Assembly: GCA_963930775.1 (NCBI GenBank)
Contig: OZ005690.1
Span: 10,504,411 to 10,568,410 of the forward strand
Reading direction: 5' to 3'
Source: Cliona cf. orientalis
Taxonomy: Eukaryota; Porifera; Demospongiae; Clionaida; Clionaidae
Length of the DNA stretch: 64,000 nucleotides
Under the pieces are notes generated by a model. That model made no database searches and was not told the DNA's origin. It was given only the letters and a program-made list of their open reading frames with translations. The translations under genes and the position numbers were made by a program. Position 1 is the first letter of the stretch. Each line of letters starts with the position of its first letter. This document shows, one piece after another, positions 46,504 through 57,485 of the stretch.

Positions 46504-48306
46504 TATGCTGGATCTGCAAACTCTATTTCACTGGTACCAGCATCAGTTTATTCAGTAAGTGGCATTCAAAACCTATCAAATCATACTGAGTGTCCAATGT
46601 GGTTTAACTATAGCTCGGCTACAAATGATTGCCAGTGCTTCCAATTTGAATTACTCAAGTGTGATAACTATAAGCATGTATCTGTTAACCCAGATCTGAT
46701 ACTGACATACAATTCACACAAAGGGTTAGTCTCGTCGATTAAAATACGGCACCAATATCTAGGAGGATACAATCTGACAGAGATAGGATATGTATTGTTA
46801 CCAGACGAAATTTCTGAACTCAATTCGTACATGTGTGGGCCATTGAACAGAAAGGGTTACTTATGTGGTGAGTGTAAGAGTGGATATGGGCCTGGACCGT
46901 TTGTAACATCGTGTACAAATGTATGCCATTTTTGCCAAGACACCTGGCATGAAATCATACTGTATCTAGCACTGGAATTTATCCCAATAACTGCATTTTA
47001 TCTTTTCATTCTTATCTTTCAAATTTGACTAACATCAGCACCAATGACATGTTTCATCACATACTGCCAGCTAATTGTGCTGGGATTTTATAAGGATTGT
47101 GCAAGCCAATGGGTACCATCGTTTTTCAGTGAAATAAAATATGGTTACTACAGTGGAACTCTTGGAATGGGCACTAAGAGCCTTCTTACTGTATATGGAG
47201 TGTTTAATCTCGACTTCTTTCACTACATTTTTCCTCCATTTTGCATCAGTAGCAAGTTAAGACCTATTCATGTTGTATTTCTTGGCTATATTTCAGTGTT
47301 CTACCCTTTCCTACTAATACTCTTTACATGGTTTTGTGTTGAGCTCCATGGTCGTAACTTTAGACCAATCGTGTGGCTGTGGAGGCCATTTCATGGCTAC
47401 TTCACTCGACTAAGGAGAGGCTGGAACACCAAAAGTGATCTCATCGATGTCTTTGCTTCTTTCTTTCTCCTTTCCTATAGCAAAATTTTGTACCAGATTA
47501 TTCTTACATTGCAGGTTAAAGGAATACATAACTATTCGTTAATCGATGGTCATGTCTCTCGACAAAATTATGTACTCAATTTTGATACTGGAATTGATAC
47601 AAAGGGTGCAAGATACTTATTGCTTCTTTCTATTATTGTTTTACTTTGTGTTGCTTTTATCAGTTTCCCAGCATGTGTACTGCTGCTATATCCTGTAGGA
47701 ATATTTCAGAGATTGTTGTCGAAATGCACTTCGAATCGATTCAGAATAATCCTTCACACCTTCGTCGAGAAATTCCAGTCTTGTTACAGAGACGGACCCG
47801 ATAGCGCAAAAGGTATAAGAAGTTTCTCTGGATTTTATTTTCTGCTGAGATTTGCTATTTATCTTACTCCATCAATAAATCGTCATATTTTTTATTTTGA
47901 TATGTGGCTTGTTTACGGATTCATATTCTCAGTGGCTGTCCTTCTTATTGCACTCTGCCGACCTTATAAGGAAACTATAATGAATGTTGTCGATAGCATC
48001 TTCTTGACACATTTGGCAACACTCAGCTATATAGCGTCTTCAAATAATGAAAGTCGAATCCATGTGAATTTTATTCAGACAATGATTGCTTTTCCATTTA
48101 TAATATTTAATTTGATAATTGTCTACAGAATAGTAAGAGGAGTCTGCAATAATCACAAAGTACACTTTCCGAAACGGTTGTTCCGGTGGCGATTTTTCAA
48201 AGCTAGTGATCATGATGGTTTGATAACTACTGATAATGTCGATCAGCAACAAGATGTCAATATTCAACCAAAAGCTACTTACGGCACCATTTCAGACTTA
48301 CCATGA
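46504..48306 (+). pseudogene. A7: subfamily A copy lacking promoter and signal peptide, with a nonsense codon
   Basis: The conserved flank that follows the VEGF-like stop codon (ATGAAATGGCTATCTAGCT, GGCTGACTCT) joins directly to the ectodomain at YAGSANSIS. This deletes the whole promoter, the ATG and the signal peptide (about 0.9 kb). A CGA-to-TGA change near 47026 then stops translation inside the first membrane segment region. The remainder (from TCFITYCQL to TYGTISDLP) is a single open frame and well conserved. Without promoter, start or secretion signal the copy is very likely dead. Confidence 0.8.
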
Positions 48307-48417
48307 TTTTGCATAAATTTTTGATCATGCACGACATTAATTATTCTACGTTCATCGGATTTGTATAATTAAAGTAGTGTTAAGGTTACCACCCTCTTAT
48401 TGTAGCCATTAATTTTA

Positions 48418-48887
48418 CTTGTAGGTTAAGTCTGAGTGATGTGCACATTGATTCCCATGATGAAGTATACTATCAAGAGGTAGACGATACTCCTGGTTTG
48501 TGTGTTGAGCACAGTGATGGGTCGAGCAGTTGGTCTCCTATCAAACTGAATCGAAAGGCTGTGAAGCCTGCTAGTGCTGAGTCAAGCGATTGTGGTTTGG
48601 ATGTGTCTGAGTGTCTCTGCCTCGACGTTCAGCTGTGTGAGAATGTACCTGGTGTAGAGATCGAGACCCATGATGAAAGCTTTTGGGTGCTAGTTTCCCA
48701 TCGAACTCGTTCCCGCCTGAAGTCATCTACCTGAATTCTGTGCTATGTTTATTACCTATGAACAGTACCCTTCTGGAATTTAATTTTTACTTTACTATAG
48801 GGTCGTTGCACCTGTTGTGGTGTATTATTCAAATCAATAATAATAATAATAATAATAATAATTATTATTATTATTATTATTAATGTA
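48418..48887 (+). mobile_element. Inserted fragment with partial coding sequence and (AAT)n tail
   Basis: The A-type 3' flank is interrupted between ATTAATTTTAC and the TATGAAGGGAGAATGGGTT block. The insert contains about 100 codons of open frame ending at 48734 (SHDEVYYQEVDDTPGLCVEH near its start, SRLKSST at its end). A short untranslated stretch and an (AAT)n/(ATT)n tail of about 50 bp follow. A coding C-terminus plus simple-repeat tail is typical of a 5'-truncated non-LTR retrotransposon or a retrocopy. I do not recognise the protein. Confidence 0.5.
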
Positions 48888-49440
48888 TCTATGAAGGGAG
48901 AATGGGTTTCTTATAAATCAGCTGGTAACTGCTATCCTTCTTGAAGACATATCACACTGTATAATAATTGAGAATATTCCCAATACTTGTCTCAATGTAC
49001 CTTGTAATATATACTATATTATTATATGAAAATTCATTAAAATACTTATTATAGCCGATTATCTACTTACTTTTGAAAACATAGTGAGTGGTATTTTAGC
49101 TCTTAGGAAAACCTCAGATAATGGATTAACTTTTGTTTAGTTTATAGTAGAAACAAACATCCAATTCTAAGCAGGTTTACATAATATACAAGTATTATTA
49201 TTCTATTCATCTGTGTTATAGTTATATAACAGGTTAGAAGGATATACAAACTATAATAGTAATAGCTACATGCATAAATTGGTCAGATTCTGTGAGCTAC
49301 AATCAGTAGGGGGCTATCGGCTAGATTATATGATTCAGTGAGTGCACAGCTGGCGTAAACAACTAGCTATAACTAAATAGTCCAGCAAACATTAGCTAGA
49401 AAGCTTTGATTACTGAGCACTTTATAGCAAATTATATAGA
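48888..49440 (+). promoter_or_regulatory. 5' flank of B1
   Basis: The last 180 bp (GTCAGATTCTGTGAGCTACA, GGGGGCTATC, GATTCAGTGAGTGCACAG, GTAAACAACTAGCTATAACT) are shared with B2, and in part with B3 and B4. There is no TATA-CRE module like that of the A genes. The earlier part is A-type 3' flank, then AT-rich DNA. Confidence 0.45.
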
Positions 49441-51318
49441 ATGAAGTTTTTGAAGGTAGTGATCATATTATTACAGTTTCAGTCAGCGGCACATCACGCA
49501 GTTGCCTTGTCAACGCATGCTCAATATTCTCAGAGAGACAGCCATGCTCTGTCGAATCAAAACAGCACTGAGTGCCCATCAGTTTGGTTTGAGTACAATC
49601 AGGTTACACAAGATTGTGAATGCATAGCTTATCTATTCTTGAATTGTGAAGGAGAAATTGTGTACGCTGACACTCATCAAATATTGACATTTGACTCTAC
49701 CGGAGGAATAATCTCTGCTTTTAAGATGAGGCATGAATACTTAGAAGGCTACAATTTAACAGTCACAAAAGATGGATCAACTGGTATACTGCTGCCGAAT
49801 AATATCTCTGAACTCAATTCGTACATGTGTGGGCCTCTGAATAGGGAAGACTATCTGTGCAATAAATGTAAAAGTGGATATGGACCACCTGTGATATCCG
49901 AGTCAGCGTCGTGTGCAAATGTGTGCTATTTGTGCAAAGATTCATGGATTCCAAAAGATTTATTGCTCTATCTGTCTCTCACTTTTATTCCGCTCACTCT
50001 GTTCTATCTTCTCATTCTTGTATTTCAAATCAGGCTAACCTCCGCTCCAATGACATGCTTCATCATGTACAGTCAGCTAGTGGTTTTGGGATTCTATGAA
50101 GAGTGTGGCCTCAAACCTTCAGATTATATACTTAGTCAGATAAAATTTATGGAAAATGGAAATACTCTTAGAATAGGTACTAAAATCCTTCTTAACTTAT
50201 ACGGAGTCTTTAATCTCGACTTCTTTCACTACGTTTTGCCTCCATTTTGCATCAGTAGCAGGTTAAGACCTATTCATGTCTTCTCTCTAGGCTACATAAC
50301 GGCATTTTACCCTTTCCTACTAATACTTCTCACATGGTTTTGCATTGAGCTCCATGGTCATAATTTTAGACCAATCGTGTGGCTGTGGAGGCCATTTCAT
50401 GGATGTTTTGTTCGACTAAGGAGAGGCTGGAACACCAAAAGTGATCTCATTGATGTCTTTGCTTCTTTCTTTCTCCATTCCTACAGCAAAGTTGCGTATC
50501 AGATTAATATGTTAACTTTTGATACTGAAGAGATAATAAGTCATTCTTTGATGGATGGCAAAAAATCTCGTGGTTATGTACTCAGTGCTGATCTTAGTAT
50601 CTTGACGCCTACGAGATTTGATGGTTATATGATTTTTATGGTCTGTTTTTCGGCTCTTTTGGTTCTCTTATTCGTAGTCTTGCCGATATTTTTGCTGTGT
50701 TTTTATCCAACAAAAATCCTTCGAAATCTTCTCTCAAAGTGTTTGAGCAGCAGATTCCTGATTTTCCTTAACATTTTCATGGAGAAATTTCACTGTAGTT
50801 ACAGAGACGGATTAGATGGTACAAAAGACATGAGGAGCTTTTCAGGAATCTACTTTCTACTCAGAATAATGATTTACTTTACTGTGGCTTTTAGCAGAGC
50901 AACTCTCAATTTGGATCCATATTTTGCTCGAGGATTTATTTTCTCAGTTGCTGCTCTCATCATCGCTTTAAGTCAACCTTACAAAAGGAAGTACATGAAT
51001 ATCATGGACTGCATCTTGCTATTTCAGTTGGCAACATTCTGCTATGTAATAGCGTCAACTACCAGCTTAAATGGCAAGCCTGCCATTCTTCTGCCAATGA
51101 TGTATGTGATACTGGCTTTCCCCTTTGTCTTCATTTTCCTGTTAGCTATTTATAGAATGACTTATGGCATTTTGATAAGATCATGCTTCAGTCAGTGGTC
51201 ACCACTGCCACAATGTTCAGCATGTCTGAAAAGCGCAAAAGTTGAGATCTGTAGCAGTTTTATATCTCAGAACCTATCATCACCAGAGACTACAATGTCA
51301 TATGGAACCATAAATTAA
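49441..51318 (+). CDS. B1: multi-pass membrane protein, subfamily B
   Basis: An intact single-exon gene of 625 residues. It has a signal peptide (about 1-23) and an ectodomain with CPSVWFEYNQVTQDCEC, NCEGE, a YNLT glycosylation site, MCGPLNREDYLCNKCKSGYG and a CANVCYLC pair. The same nine or ten membrane segments as subfamily A follow. The ectodomain and distal membrane region are clearly diverged from A. The stretch from about 265 to 350 is nearly identical to A (HYVLPPFCISSRL, RGWNTKSDLIDVFASFFL). B1 keeps A-like HYVLPP where B2-B4 have SYFLP or SYFLH. The tail contains extra cysteines (CFSQWSPLPQCSACLKSAK) and ends SYGTIN. The function is unknown, as for A. Confidence 0.8.
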   Translation: MKFLKVVIILLQFQSAAHHAVALSTHAQYSQRDSHALSNQNSTECPSVWFEYNQVTQDCECIAYLFLNCEGEIVYADTHQILTFDSTGGIISAFKMRHEYLEGYNLTVTKDGSTGILLPNNISELNSYMCGPLNREDYLCNKCKSGYGPPVISESASCANVCYLCKDSWIPKDLLLYLSLTFIPLTLFYLLILVFQIRLTSAPMTCFIMYSQLVVLGFYEECGLKPSDYILSQIKFMENGNTLRIGTKILLNLYGVFNLDFFHYVLPPFCISSRLRPIHVFSLGYITAFYPFLLILLTWFCIELHGHNFRPIVWLWRPFHGCFVRLRRGWNTKSDLIDVFASFFLHSYSKVAYQINMLTFDTEEIISHSLMDGKKSRGYVLSADLSILTPTRFDGYMIFMVCFSALLVLLFVVLPIFLLCFYPTKILRNLLSKCLSSRFLIFLNIFMEKFHCSYRDGLDGTKDMRSFSGIYFLLRIMIYFTVAFSRATLNLDPYFARGFIFSVAALIIALSQPYKRKYMNIMDCILLFQLATFCYVIASTTSLNGKPAILLPMMYVILAFPFVFIFLLAIYRMTYGILIRSCFSQWSPLPQCSACLKSAKVEICSSFISQNLSSPETTMSYGTIN

Positions 51319-52117
51319 TGTGTGGATGAAGCATATTAATAGCTACATTGTACAGAACAGTAAGGTTATAGTTTTCCCTATGTCATCACATCATGTTTCA
51401 CCAAAATATTTGTACATAGCATTGTACATAGCTAGCTATATACTCAGAACGTGTGAAAGTTTATTAAGCATATTAATAGTAGATTATCTACTCACTTTTG
51501 ATAACTTGTTAATTATTATTATCATTAGATTTAATGTACAATCCCATAATTTTTATTATTAATAGTATCAGATATTAACTGAGGGTTTTATGCAGGGGGT
51601 ATAGAGTACATGCTTGCATGGCGGCATACACATGAATAACCAAAGGAGTCGTTTGAGGGGGTCCAGTGGGGCCTTGGCCCTACCAACTTTGTAGCCAGGT
51701 GACCCTACCCCTACCCTACATTTAACTAAATCATCTTTAAAACAATTAGTTGGAATAATTTAAGGTCTGCTGGCCAACTCGAGCCTGTGTGGCCCTACCA
51801 AGTTTGACTCCATGTGACGCCAGTGTGAATAACTATATCACTCACCTTGGGCCATGCATGTATAGACAATTATTATAATCATACCGGTATTATGATACTT
51901 TGACTTATCAACAAGTATGAAGTATTATCTATGCAAAATTTATTATGTAGACATCCATGCCTTCACAATGTATGATTATTGTGCACAGCACTAACTCTGT
52001 GTTTTCATACTTATGTATTCAAGGAGCATCTGTATACACCTACATGTACATTGTATGTATTAGCGACACTGATAATTGAATTTCCAGCAGAGATCGCTGA
52101 AAGTGAAATCAGTGACT
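51319..52117. other. B1-A8 intergenic region, part one
   Basis: A B-type 3' flank (TCATCACATCATGTTTCACC, CGTGTGAAAGTTTATTA) runs to about 51560. A GC-richer block at about 51575-51830 with GGCCCTACC repeats follows; it may be an inserted element but has no clear ends. AT-rich DNA follows. The AATAAA present after B2-B4 is mutated here to GATGAA, so B1 must use another polyadenylation signal if it is expressed. Confidence 0.4.
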
Positions 52118-52256
52118 CGATGATACCGTATGAGCCACCATTTGAGCAAGATCCTGAGTTTTGATGCCCTACTGATATCGAGTGTCCATATAGGCATTTT
52201 CTGGATGATAGCACTTGTGAATGTGCACCTTGGTTTGATCATCAACCTGAACACTA
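52118..52256 (+). pseudogene. Relic of the VEGF-like gene's final exon in original orientation (upstream of A8)
   Basis: It reads YEPPFEQDPEF, a stop, then CPTDIECPYRHFLDDSTCEC and APWFDHQPEH with a stop. This matches the last two cysteine units of the VEGF-like protein after a small deletion that removes the SCDCQ segment. The downstream flank (AAATGAAATAGCAATCTAGCT) matches that of the source gene. Unlike the other three relics it is not inverted. Confidence 0.8.
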
Positions 52257-52879
52257 AGGTTGCTATTGTATATGAGTATAAATGAAATAGCAATCTAGCT
52301 ATTGATTTGGCTGACTCTATAGCTATATAATTATTATTATGCTTACAAAAGTCAGAGCTTAGAGAGGTATATTATAGTGCCACATAAGCTATGTGAGCAA
52401 TGTTAAGCCGTTGTGTAAAGATGATTAAATTTTAAGTTGACAAAGCCTTATTCAGCTTTGAGGAAAGTGAGTAGTAGCTAGGTAAAAATTTATGTTATGA
52501 GCTGATGTAGTTAGCTACTCATAATATTATGCGTAATAGTATTGATGACGTATTTTTCATACTCTGCAATGTTTAGTTAATTAAGCTGATGAATCAAAAG
52601 TGAAAAAATCACAATCATAATATGAATAGTATTGAGTGCAATAATTATTATGGGGCTGTTACCTTCATTGAGGAGATTATCAAAACATTAGCATTTCGTA
52701 AAATGGATAAAACCAATTTGCAACATAATAATCTACTTGACGATATGATAATGATAATGAAAAATTAAAGGAGTTTCAACTTTCATGCTAAGTAATTATT
52801 AACAGTTATTGTTACTAATAGCAGTAATATCAAGGTAATAATTAATTGGTATGTCTAAGATATACATCTAGCATGTGCA
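52257..52879 (+). promoter_or_regulatory. Conserved A-type 5' flank of A8
   Basis: This is collinear with the flank after the VEGF-like gene and those of A2 and A4. It includes CATACTCTGCAATGTTTAGT, CCTTCATTGAGGAGATTATC and ATTATTAACAGTTATTGTTA (near 52794). It is non-coding. Confidence 0.55.
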
Positions 52880-52914
52880 GTGACGTGTTCGAATGAATCC
52901 ACTAAGCTATATAA
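52880..52914 (+). promoter_or_regulatory. A8 core promoter: GTGACGTG and TATA box
   Basis: GTGACGTG (52880-52887) and TATATAA (52908-52914) have the same 20-bp spacing as in A2 and A4. The ATG lies about 96 bp after the TATA box. Confidence 0.6.
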
Positions 52915-53009
52915 CAGCAAGATTCTGCAGCTCATGGATCAGATCAGCCAGCCAACTAACTACAACTGTAATTGTTTTATACTTATCCCAGGAAGAATTT
53001 TACTCGAAG

Positions 53010-54865
53010 ATGGAACTACATTTTCTACAACTACTGCTGATATTGCAGTGTGGGATTGCATATGCTGGATCTGCAAACTCTGTTTCACTGATACCAGCAT
53101 CAGTTTATTCAGTAAGTGGCATTCAAAACCTATCAAATCATACCAAGTGTCCAATGTGGTTTAACTATAGCTCGGCTACAAATGATTGCCAGTGCTTCCA
53201 ATTTGAATCGCTTAAGTGTGATGATAACTATAAGCATGTATCTGTAGACCCAGATCTGATACTGACATATAATTCACACAAAGGGTTAATCTCGTCAATT
53301 AAAATACGGCACCGATATCTAGGAGGATATAATCTGACGGAGACAGGATATATACTATTACCAGATGAAATTTCTGAGCTAAATTCATACATGTGTGGGC
53401 CATTGAACAGAACGGGTTACTTATGTGGTGAGTGTAAGAGTGGATATGGGCCTGGACCGTTTGTAACATCGTGTACAAATGTATGCCATTTTTGCCACGA
53501 CACCTGGCATGAGATTATACTGTATCTAGTACTGGAATTTATTCCAATAACTGCATTTTATCTTCTCATTCTTGTTTTTCAAATTCGACTAACATCAGCA
53601 CCAATGACATGTTTCATCACATACTGCCAGCTAATTGTGCTGCTATTTTATATGGAGTGTACAAACCAATGGGCACCATCGTTTTTCAGTAAAATAAAAT
53701 ATGGTTACCACAGTGGAACTCTTAGAATGGGCACTAAGAGCCTTCTTACTGTATATGGAGTGTTTAATCTCGATTTCTTTCACTACATTTTGCCTCCTTT
53801 TTGCATTAGTAGCCAACTGAGGTCCATTCATGTTGTGTTTCTTGGCTATATTTCAGCGCTCTACCCTTTCCTACTAATACTTCTCACTTGGTTTTGCGTT
53901 GAGCTCCATGGTCGTAATTTTAGACCAATCGTGTGGCTATGGAGGCCATTCCACAGATGCTTTGTTCAACTAAGGAGAGGCTGGAACACTAAGAGTGATC
54001 TCATCGATGTCTTGCTTCTTTCTTTCTCCTTTCCTATAGCAAACTTTTGTACCAGATTATTCTTACATTGCAGGCTAAAGAAATACATAACTATTCTTTA
54101 GTTGATGGTCATGTCTCTCGACAAAATCATGTACTTAATTTTGATACTGGAATTGATACAAGGGGTGCAAGATACTTATCGATTCTTTCTATTATTGTTT
54201 TACTTTGCCTCACATTTATCAGTTTCCCAGCATGTTTACTGCTGCTATATCCTGTCGGAATATTTCAGAAATTGTTATCGAAATGCATTTCAAATCGATT
54301 CAGAATAAATCCTTACATCTTTGCCGAGAAATTCCAGTCTTGCTACAGAGACAGACCCGATAGCGCGAAAGGTATAAGAAGTTTCTCAGGATTTTATTTT
54401 CTGTTGAGGTTTGCTGTTTATCTTGCTCCATCAATAAATAGTTCTACTTTTCATTTTGAGATATGGCTTGTTTGCGGATTCGTACTCTCAGTAGCTGCCC
54501 TTCTTATTGCACTCTGCAGACCTTATAAGGAAACTACCATGAATGTTATCGATAGCATCTTCTTGACACATTTAGCAACAATCTGCTATATAGCGTCTTC
54601 AAATAATGAAGGTCGAAACTATGTGATTTTTTTTCAGATAGTGATCACTTTTCCATTTATAATCTTCAGTTTGACAATTGCCTACAGAATAATAAGAGGA
54701 ACCTGCAATAATCACAAAGTACACTTTCTGAAACGGTTGTTTCGGTGGCGATTTTTCAAAGCTAGTGGTTGTGATGGTTTGATAACTGCTGATAATATAG
54801 ATCAGCAACAAGATGTCAATATTCAACCAAAAGCTACTTATGGCACCATTTCAGACTTACCATAA
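53010..54865 (+). pseudogene. A8: subfamily A copy with a single 1-bp deletion
   Basis: Promoter, ATG (MELHFLQLLLILQCG), ectodomain and membrane region are intact up to RRGWNTKSDLIDV. A single T is missing from GTCTTTGC near 54013. The downstream sequence continues in the shifted frame without further damage to TYGTISDLP. One frame error in an otherwise clean copy could be a real recent inactivation, a polymorphism or an assembly error. The ectodomain carries an extra residue (KCDDNYKH) and CHFCHDTW. Confidence 0.75.
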
Positions 54866-55582
54866 TTATGCATAAACTCTTGATCATGCACGACATTAAT
54901 TCACATATATAATTATATTGTAGGCGTGAGTATCTGACATAGTTTAGTCATCTACATTGATCATGATCAGATTTGTAAAATAAAAGTTAATTTATTGTAG
55001 TCATCAATTTTATATAATTAAAGTATCTTTAGAACGTACTGGAAGGAGCCACTCCCAGTGGTAGGCAGTAACAATTAAGATTGAGTCAGTCAAGGATTGC
55101 CACGCATGCGTGATACCATAACTGCCTCATGCTTGAGGTAATTAAATTAACTCATACAGTGAGTAATAATATTATTATTGAGAATAATATTCCCAATGTT
55201 TGTATCAATGTACATGCATGCACAGAGTATATACAGACTAAGAGCAACTTAACTTGTTATTATTATGTGAAAGTTTATTAAAACGTATAATATGTGTTAT
55301 ATAGCAGATAATTATGAAACTATTAATAATACATGCATAAATTGGTCAAACTCTGTGGAGCTACATTATCGTTACAATCAGTAGTAGGGGGCTATCAGCT
55401 AGATTATGATTCAGCTATCAGCTATCAGTTGTGATTCAGCTATCAGCTAGATTAGCTATGATTCAGTGAGTGCACAGTTGGCGTAAACAACTAGCTATAA
55501 CTACTTAGTCCAGCAAACATTTAATTTAGTACAATTAGCTAGCAAGCTTTGATTAGTAAGCACTTCATAGCAAATTATTAGA
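54866..55582. other. A8-B2 intergenic region with B-type 5' flank
   Basis: It starts with a short A-type 3' flank. From about 55330 it is the B-type flank shared with B1 (GGTCAAACTCTGTGGAGCTA, GTAGGGGGCTATCAGCTAGA). A small tandem expansion of the GATTCAGCTATCAGCTA type lies at 55395-55465. There is no gene in the interval. Confidence 0.45.
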
Positions 55583-57469
55583 ATGAGATTTTTTAAGGTG
55601 GTGATCACATTATTACAGTTTCAGTCAGTGTCATATGCACTGCCAGCTGCCTTGTCAATGAACGCTCAATTTTCTCAGAGAGATACTCATGTTCTGTCAA
55701 ACCAAAACAGCTCTGATCACAAGTGTCCATCAGTTTGGTTTGAGTACAACCAGGTTACACACGATTGTCAATGCATAGGTTATCTATTTGTGAATTGTGA
55801 AGGAGAGAGTGTGTACGCTGACACGCGTCACATATTGACGTATGATTCTACTAGAGAAATAATCTCTGCTGTTAAGATGAAGCATAAATACTTGGAAGGT
55901 TACAATTTGACAGTCACAAAAGATGGATCAAGTGGTATACTGCTGCCTAATAATATCTCTGAACTCAATTCATACATGTGTGGGCCTCTGAATAGGGAAC
56001 ACTATCTGTGCAATAAATGTAAAAGTGGATATGGACCACCTGTGACATCCGAGTCAGCATCATGTGCAAATGTGTGCTATTTGTGCAATGATTCAATGAC
56101 ATGGATTCCAAAAGATTTATTGCTATATGTGTCTCTCAATTTTATTCCACTCACTCTGTTCTATCTTCTCATTCTCATATTTCAAATCAGGCTAACCTCC
56201 GCTCCAATGACATGCTTCATCATGTACAGTCAGCTAGTAGTTTTGGGATTCTATGAAGAGTGTGGCCTCGAATCTGCTATTTCAGAGTCTGTATTTAGTC
56301 AGATAAAGTTTACGGACAAGGGAAACACTCTTAGAACAGGTACTAAGATTCTTCTTACCTTATATGGAGTGTTTAATCTCGACTTCTTTAGCTATTTTTT
56401 GCCTTTGTTTTGTATAAGTAGCAGGTTAAGACCTATTCATGTCTTCTCTCTAGGCTACATAACGGCATTTTACCCTTTCCTACTAATTCTACTCACATGG
56501 TTTTGCGTTGAGCTCCATGGTCGTAACTTTAGACCAATCGTGTGGCTATGGAGGCCATTCCATAGATGCTTTGTTCGACTAAAGAGAGGCTGGAACACCA
56601 AAAGTGATCTCATCGATGTCTTTGCTTCTTTCTTTCTCCTTTCCTACAGCAAAGTTGTGTATCAGATTATGTTAACTTTTGATTCTGAAGAGATAATAAG
56701 TCATTCTTTGATTGATGGCAAAAAATCTCGTGGTTATGTACTCAGTGCTGATCTTAGTACCTTGACGCTTACAAGATCTGATGGTTATATGATTTTTATG
56801 GTCTGTTTTTCAGCTCTTTTGGTTCTCTTATTTGTAGTCTTGCCGCTATTTTTGCTGTGTTTTTATCCAACAAAAATCCTTCGAAATCTTCTCTCAAAGT
56901 GTTTGAGCAGCAGATTACTGATATTTCTCAACATTTTTATGGAGAAATTTCACTGTAGTTATAAAGACGGATTAGATGATACAAGAGATATGAGGAGCTT
57001 GTCAGGAGTCTACTTTCTTCTCAGAATAATAATTTACTCTGCTGAGGCTTTTAGCATAGTAACTCTCAAGTTGGATCCACATTTTGTTCATGGATTTATT
57101 TTCTCAGTTGCTGCTCTCATCATTGCTTTATGTCGACCTTATAAAAGGAAGTACATGAATATCATGGACTGCATCTTGCTATTTCACATGGCAACCTTCT
57201 GTTATATAATAGCATCAACTACCAGCTTAAATGACAAGCCTGCCATTTTCCTGCCAATGATGTATGTGATGCTGGCTTTTCCCTTTATCTTCATTTTCCT
57301 GCTAGCTATTTATAGAATGACTTATGGCATTTTTAGAAAATGTTTCAGTCAGTGGTCACCACTGCCACAGTGTTCAGCATATCTGAAAAGTGCAAAAGTT
57401 AAAATCTGTGGCAGTTTCACATCTCAGAACCTAACATTACCGGACACTACGTATGGAACCATGAACTAG
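55583..57469 (+). CDS. B2: multi-pass membrane protein, subfamily B
   Basis: An intact single-exon gene of 628 residues, the longest copy. Signal peptide, CPSVWFEYNQVTHDCQC ectodomain, MCGPLNREHYLCNKCKSGYG and CANVCYLC are kept. Small insertions distinguish it from B1 (SSDHKCPS, NDSMTW, ECGLESAISES). The conserved core ELHGRNFRPIVWLWRPFHRC-F is essentially that of subfamily A. The tail ends TTYGTMN, with Met in place of Ile after the tyrosine. A consensus AATAAA follows the stop by 10 bp. Function is unknown; context suggests a surface receptor or channel. Confidence 0.8.
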   Translation: MRFFKVVITLLQFQSVSYALPAALSMNAQFSQRDTHVLSNQNSSDHKCPSVWFEYNQVTHDCQCIGYLFVNCEGESVYADTRHILTYDSTREIISAVKMKHKYLEGYNLTVTKDGSSGILLPNNISELNSYMCGPLNREHYLCNKCKSGYGPPVTSESASCANVCYLCNDSMTWIPKDLLLYVSLNFIPLTLFYLLILIFQIRLTSAPMTCFIMYSQLVVLGFYEECGLESAISESVFSQIKFTDKGNTLRTGTKILLTLYGVFNLDFFSYFLPLFCISSRLRPIHVFSLGYITAFYPFLLILLTWFCVELHGRNFRPIVWLWRPFHRCFVRLKRGWNTKSDLIDVFASFFLLSYSKVVYQIMLTFDSEEIISHSLIDGKKSRGYVLSADLSTLTLTRSDGYMIFMVCFSALLVLLFVVLPLFLLCFYPTKILRNLLSKCLSSRLLIFLNIFMEKFHCSYKDGLDDTRDMRSLSGVYFLLRIIIYSAEAFSIVTLKLDPHFVHGFIFSVAALIIALCRPYKRKYMNIMDCILLFHMATFCYIIASTTSLNDKPAIFLPMMYVMLAFPFIFIFLLAIYRMTYGIFRKCFSQWSPLPQCSAYLKSAKVKICGSFTSQNLTLPDTTYGTMN

Positions 57470-57479
57470 TTATTGTGTG

Positions 57480-57485
57480 AATAAA
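57480..57485 (+). terminator. Polyadenylation signal of B2
   Basis: AATAAA lies 10 bp after the stop codon, in a block (TGTGTGAATAAAGCCATGAT) conserved after B4 and nearly so after B3. This implies a very short 3' UTR. Confidence 0.55.
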
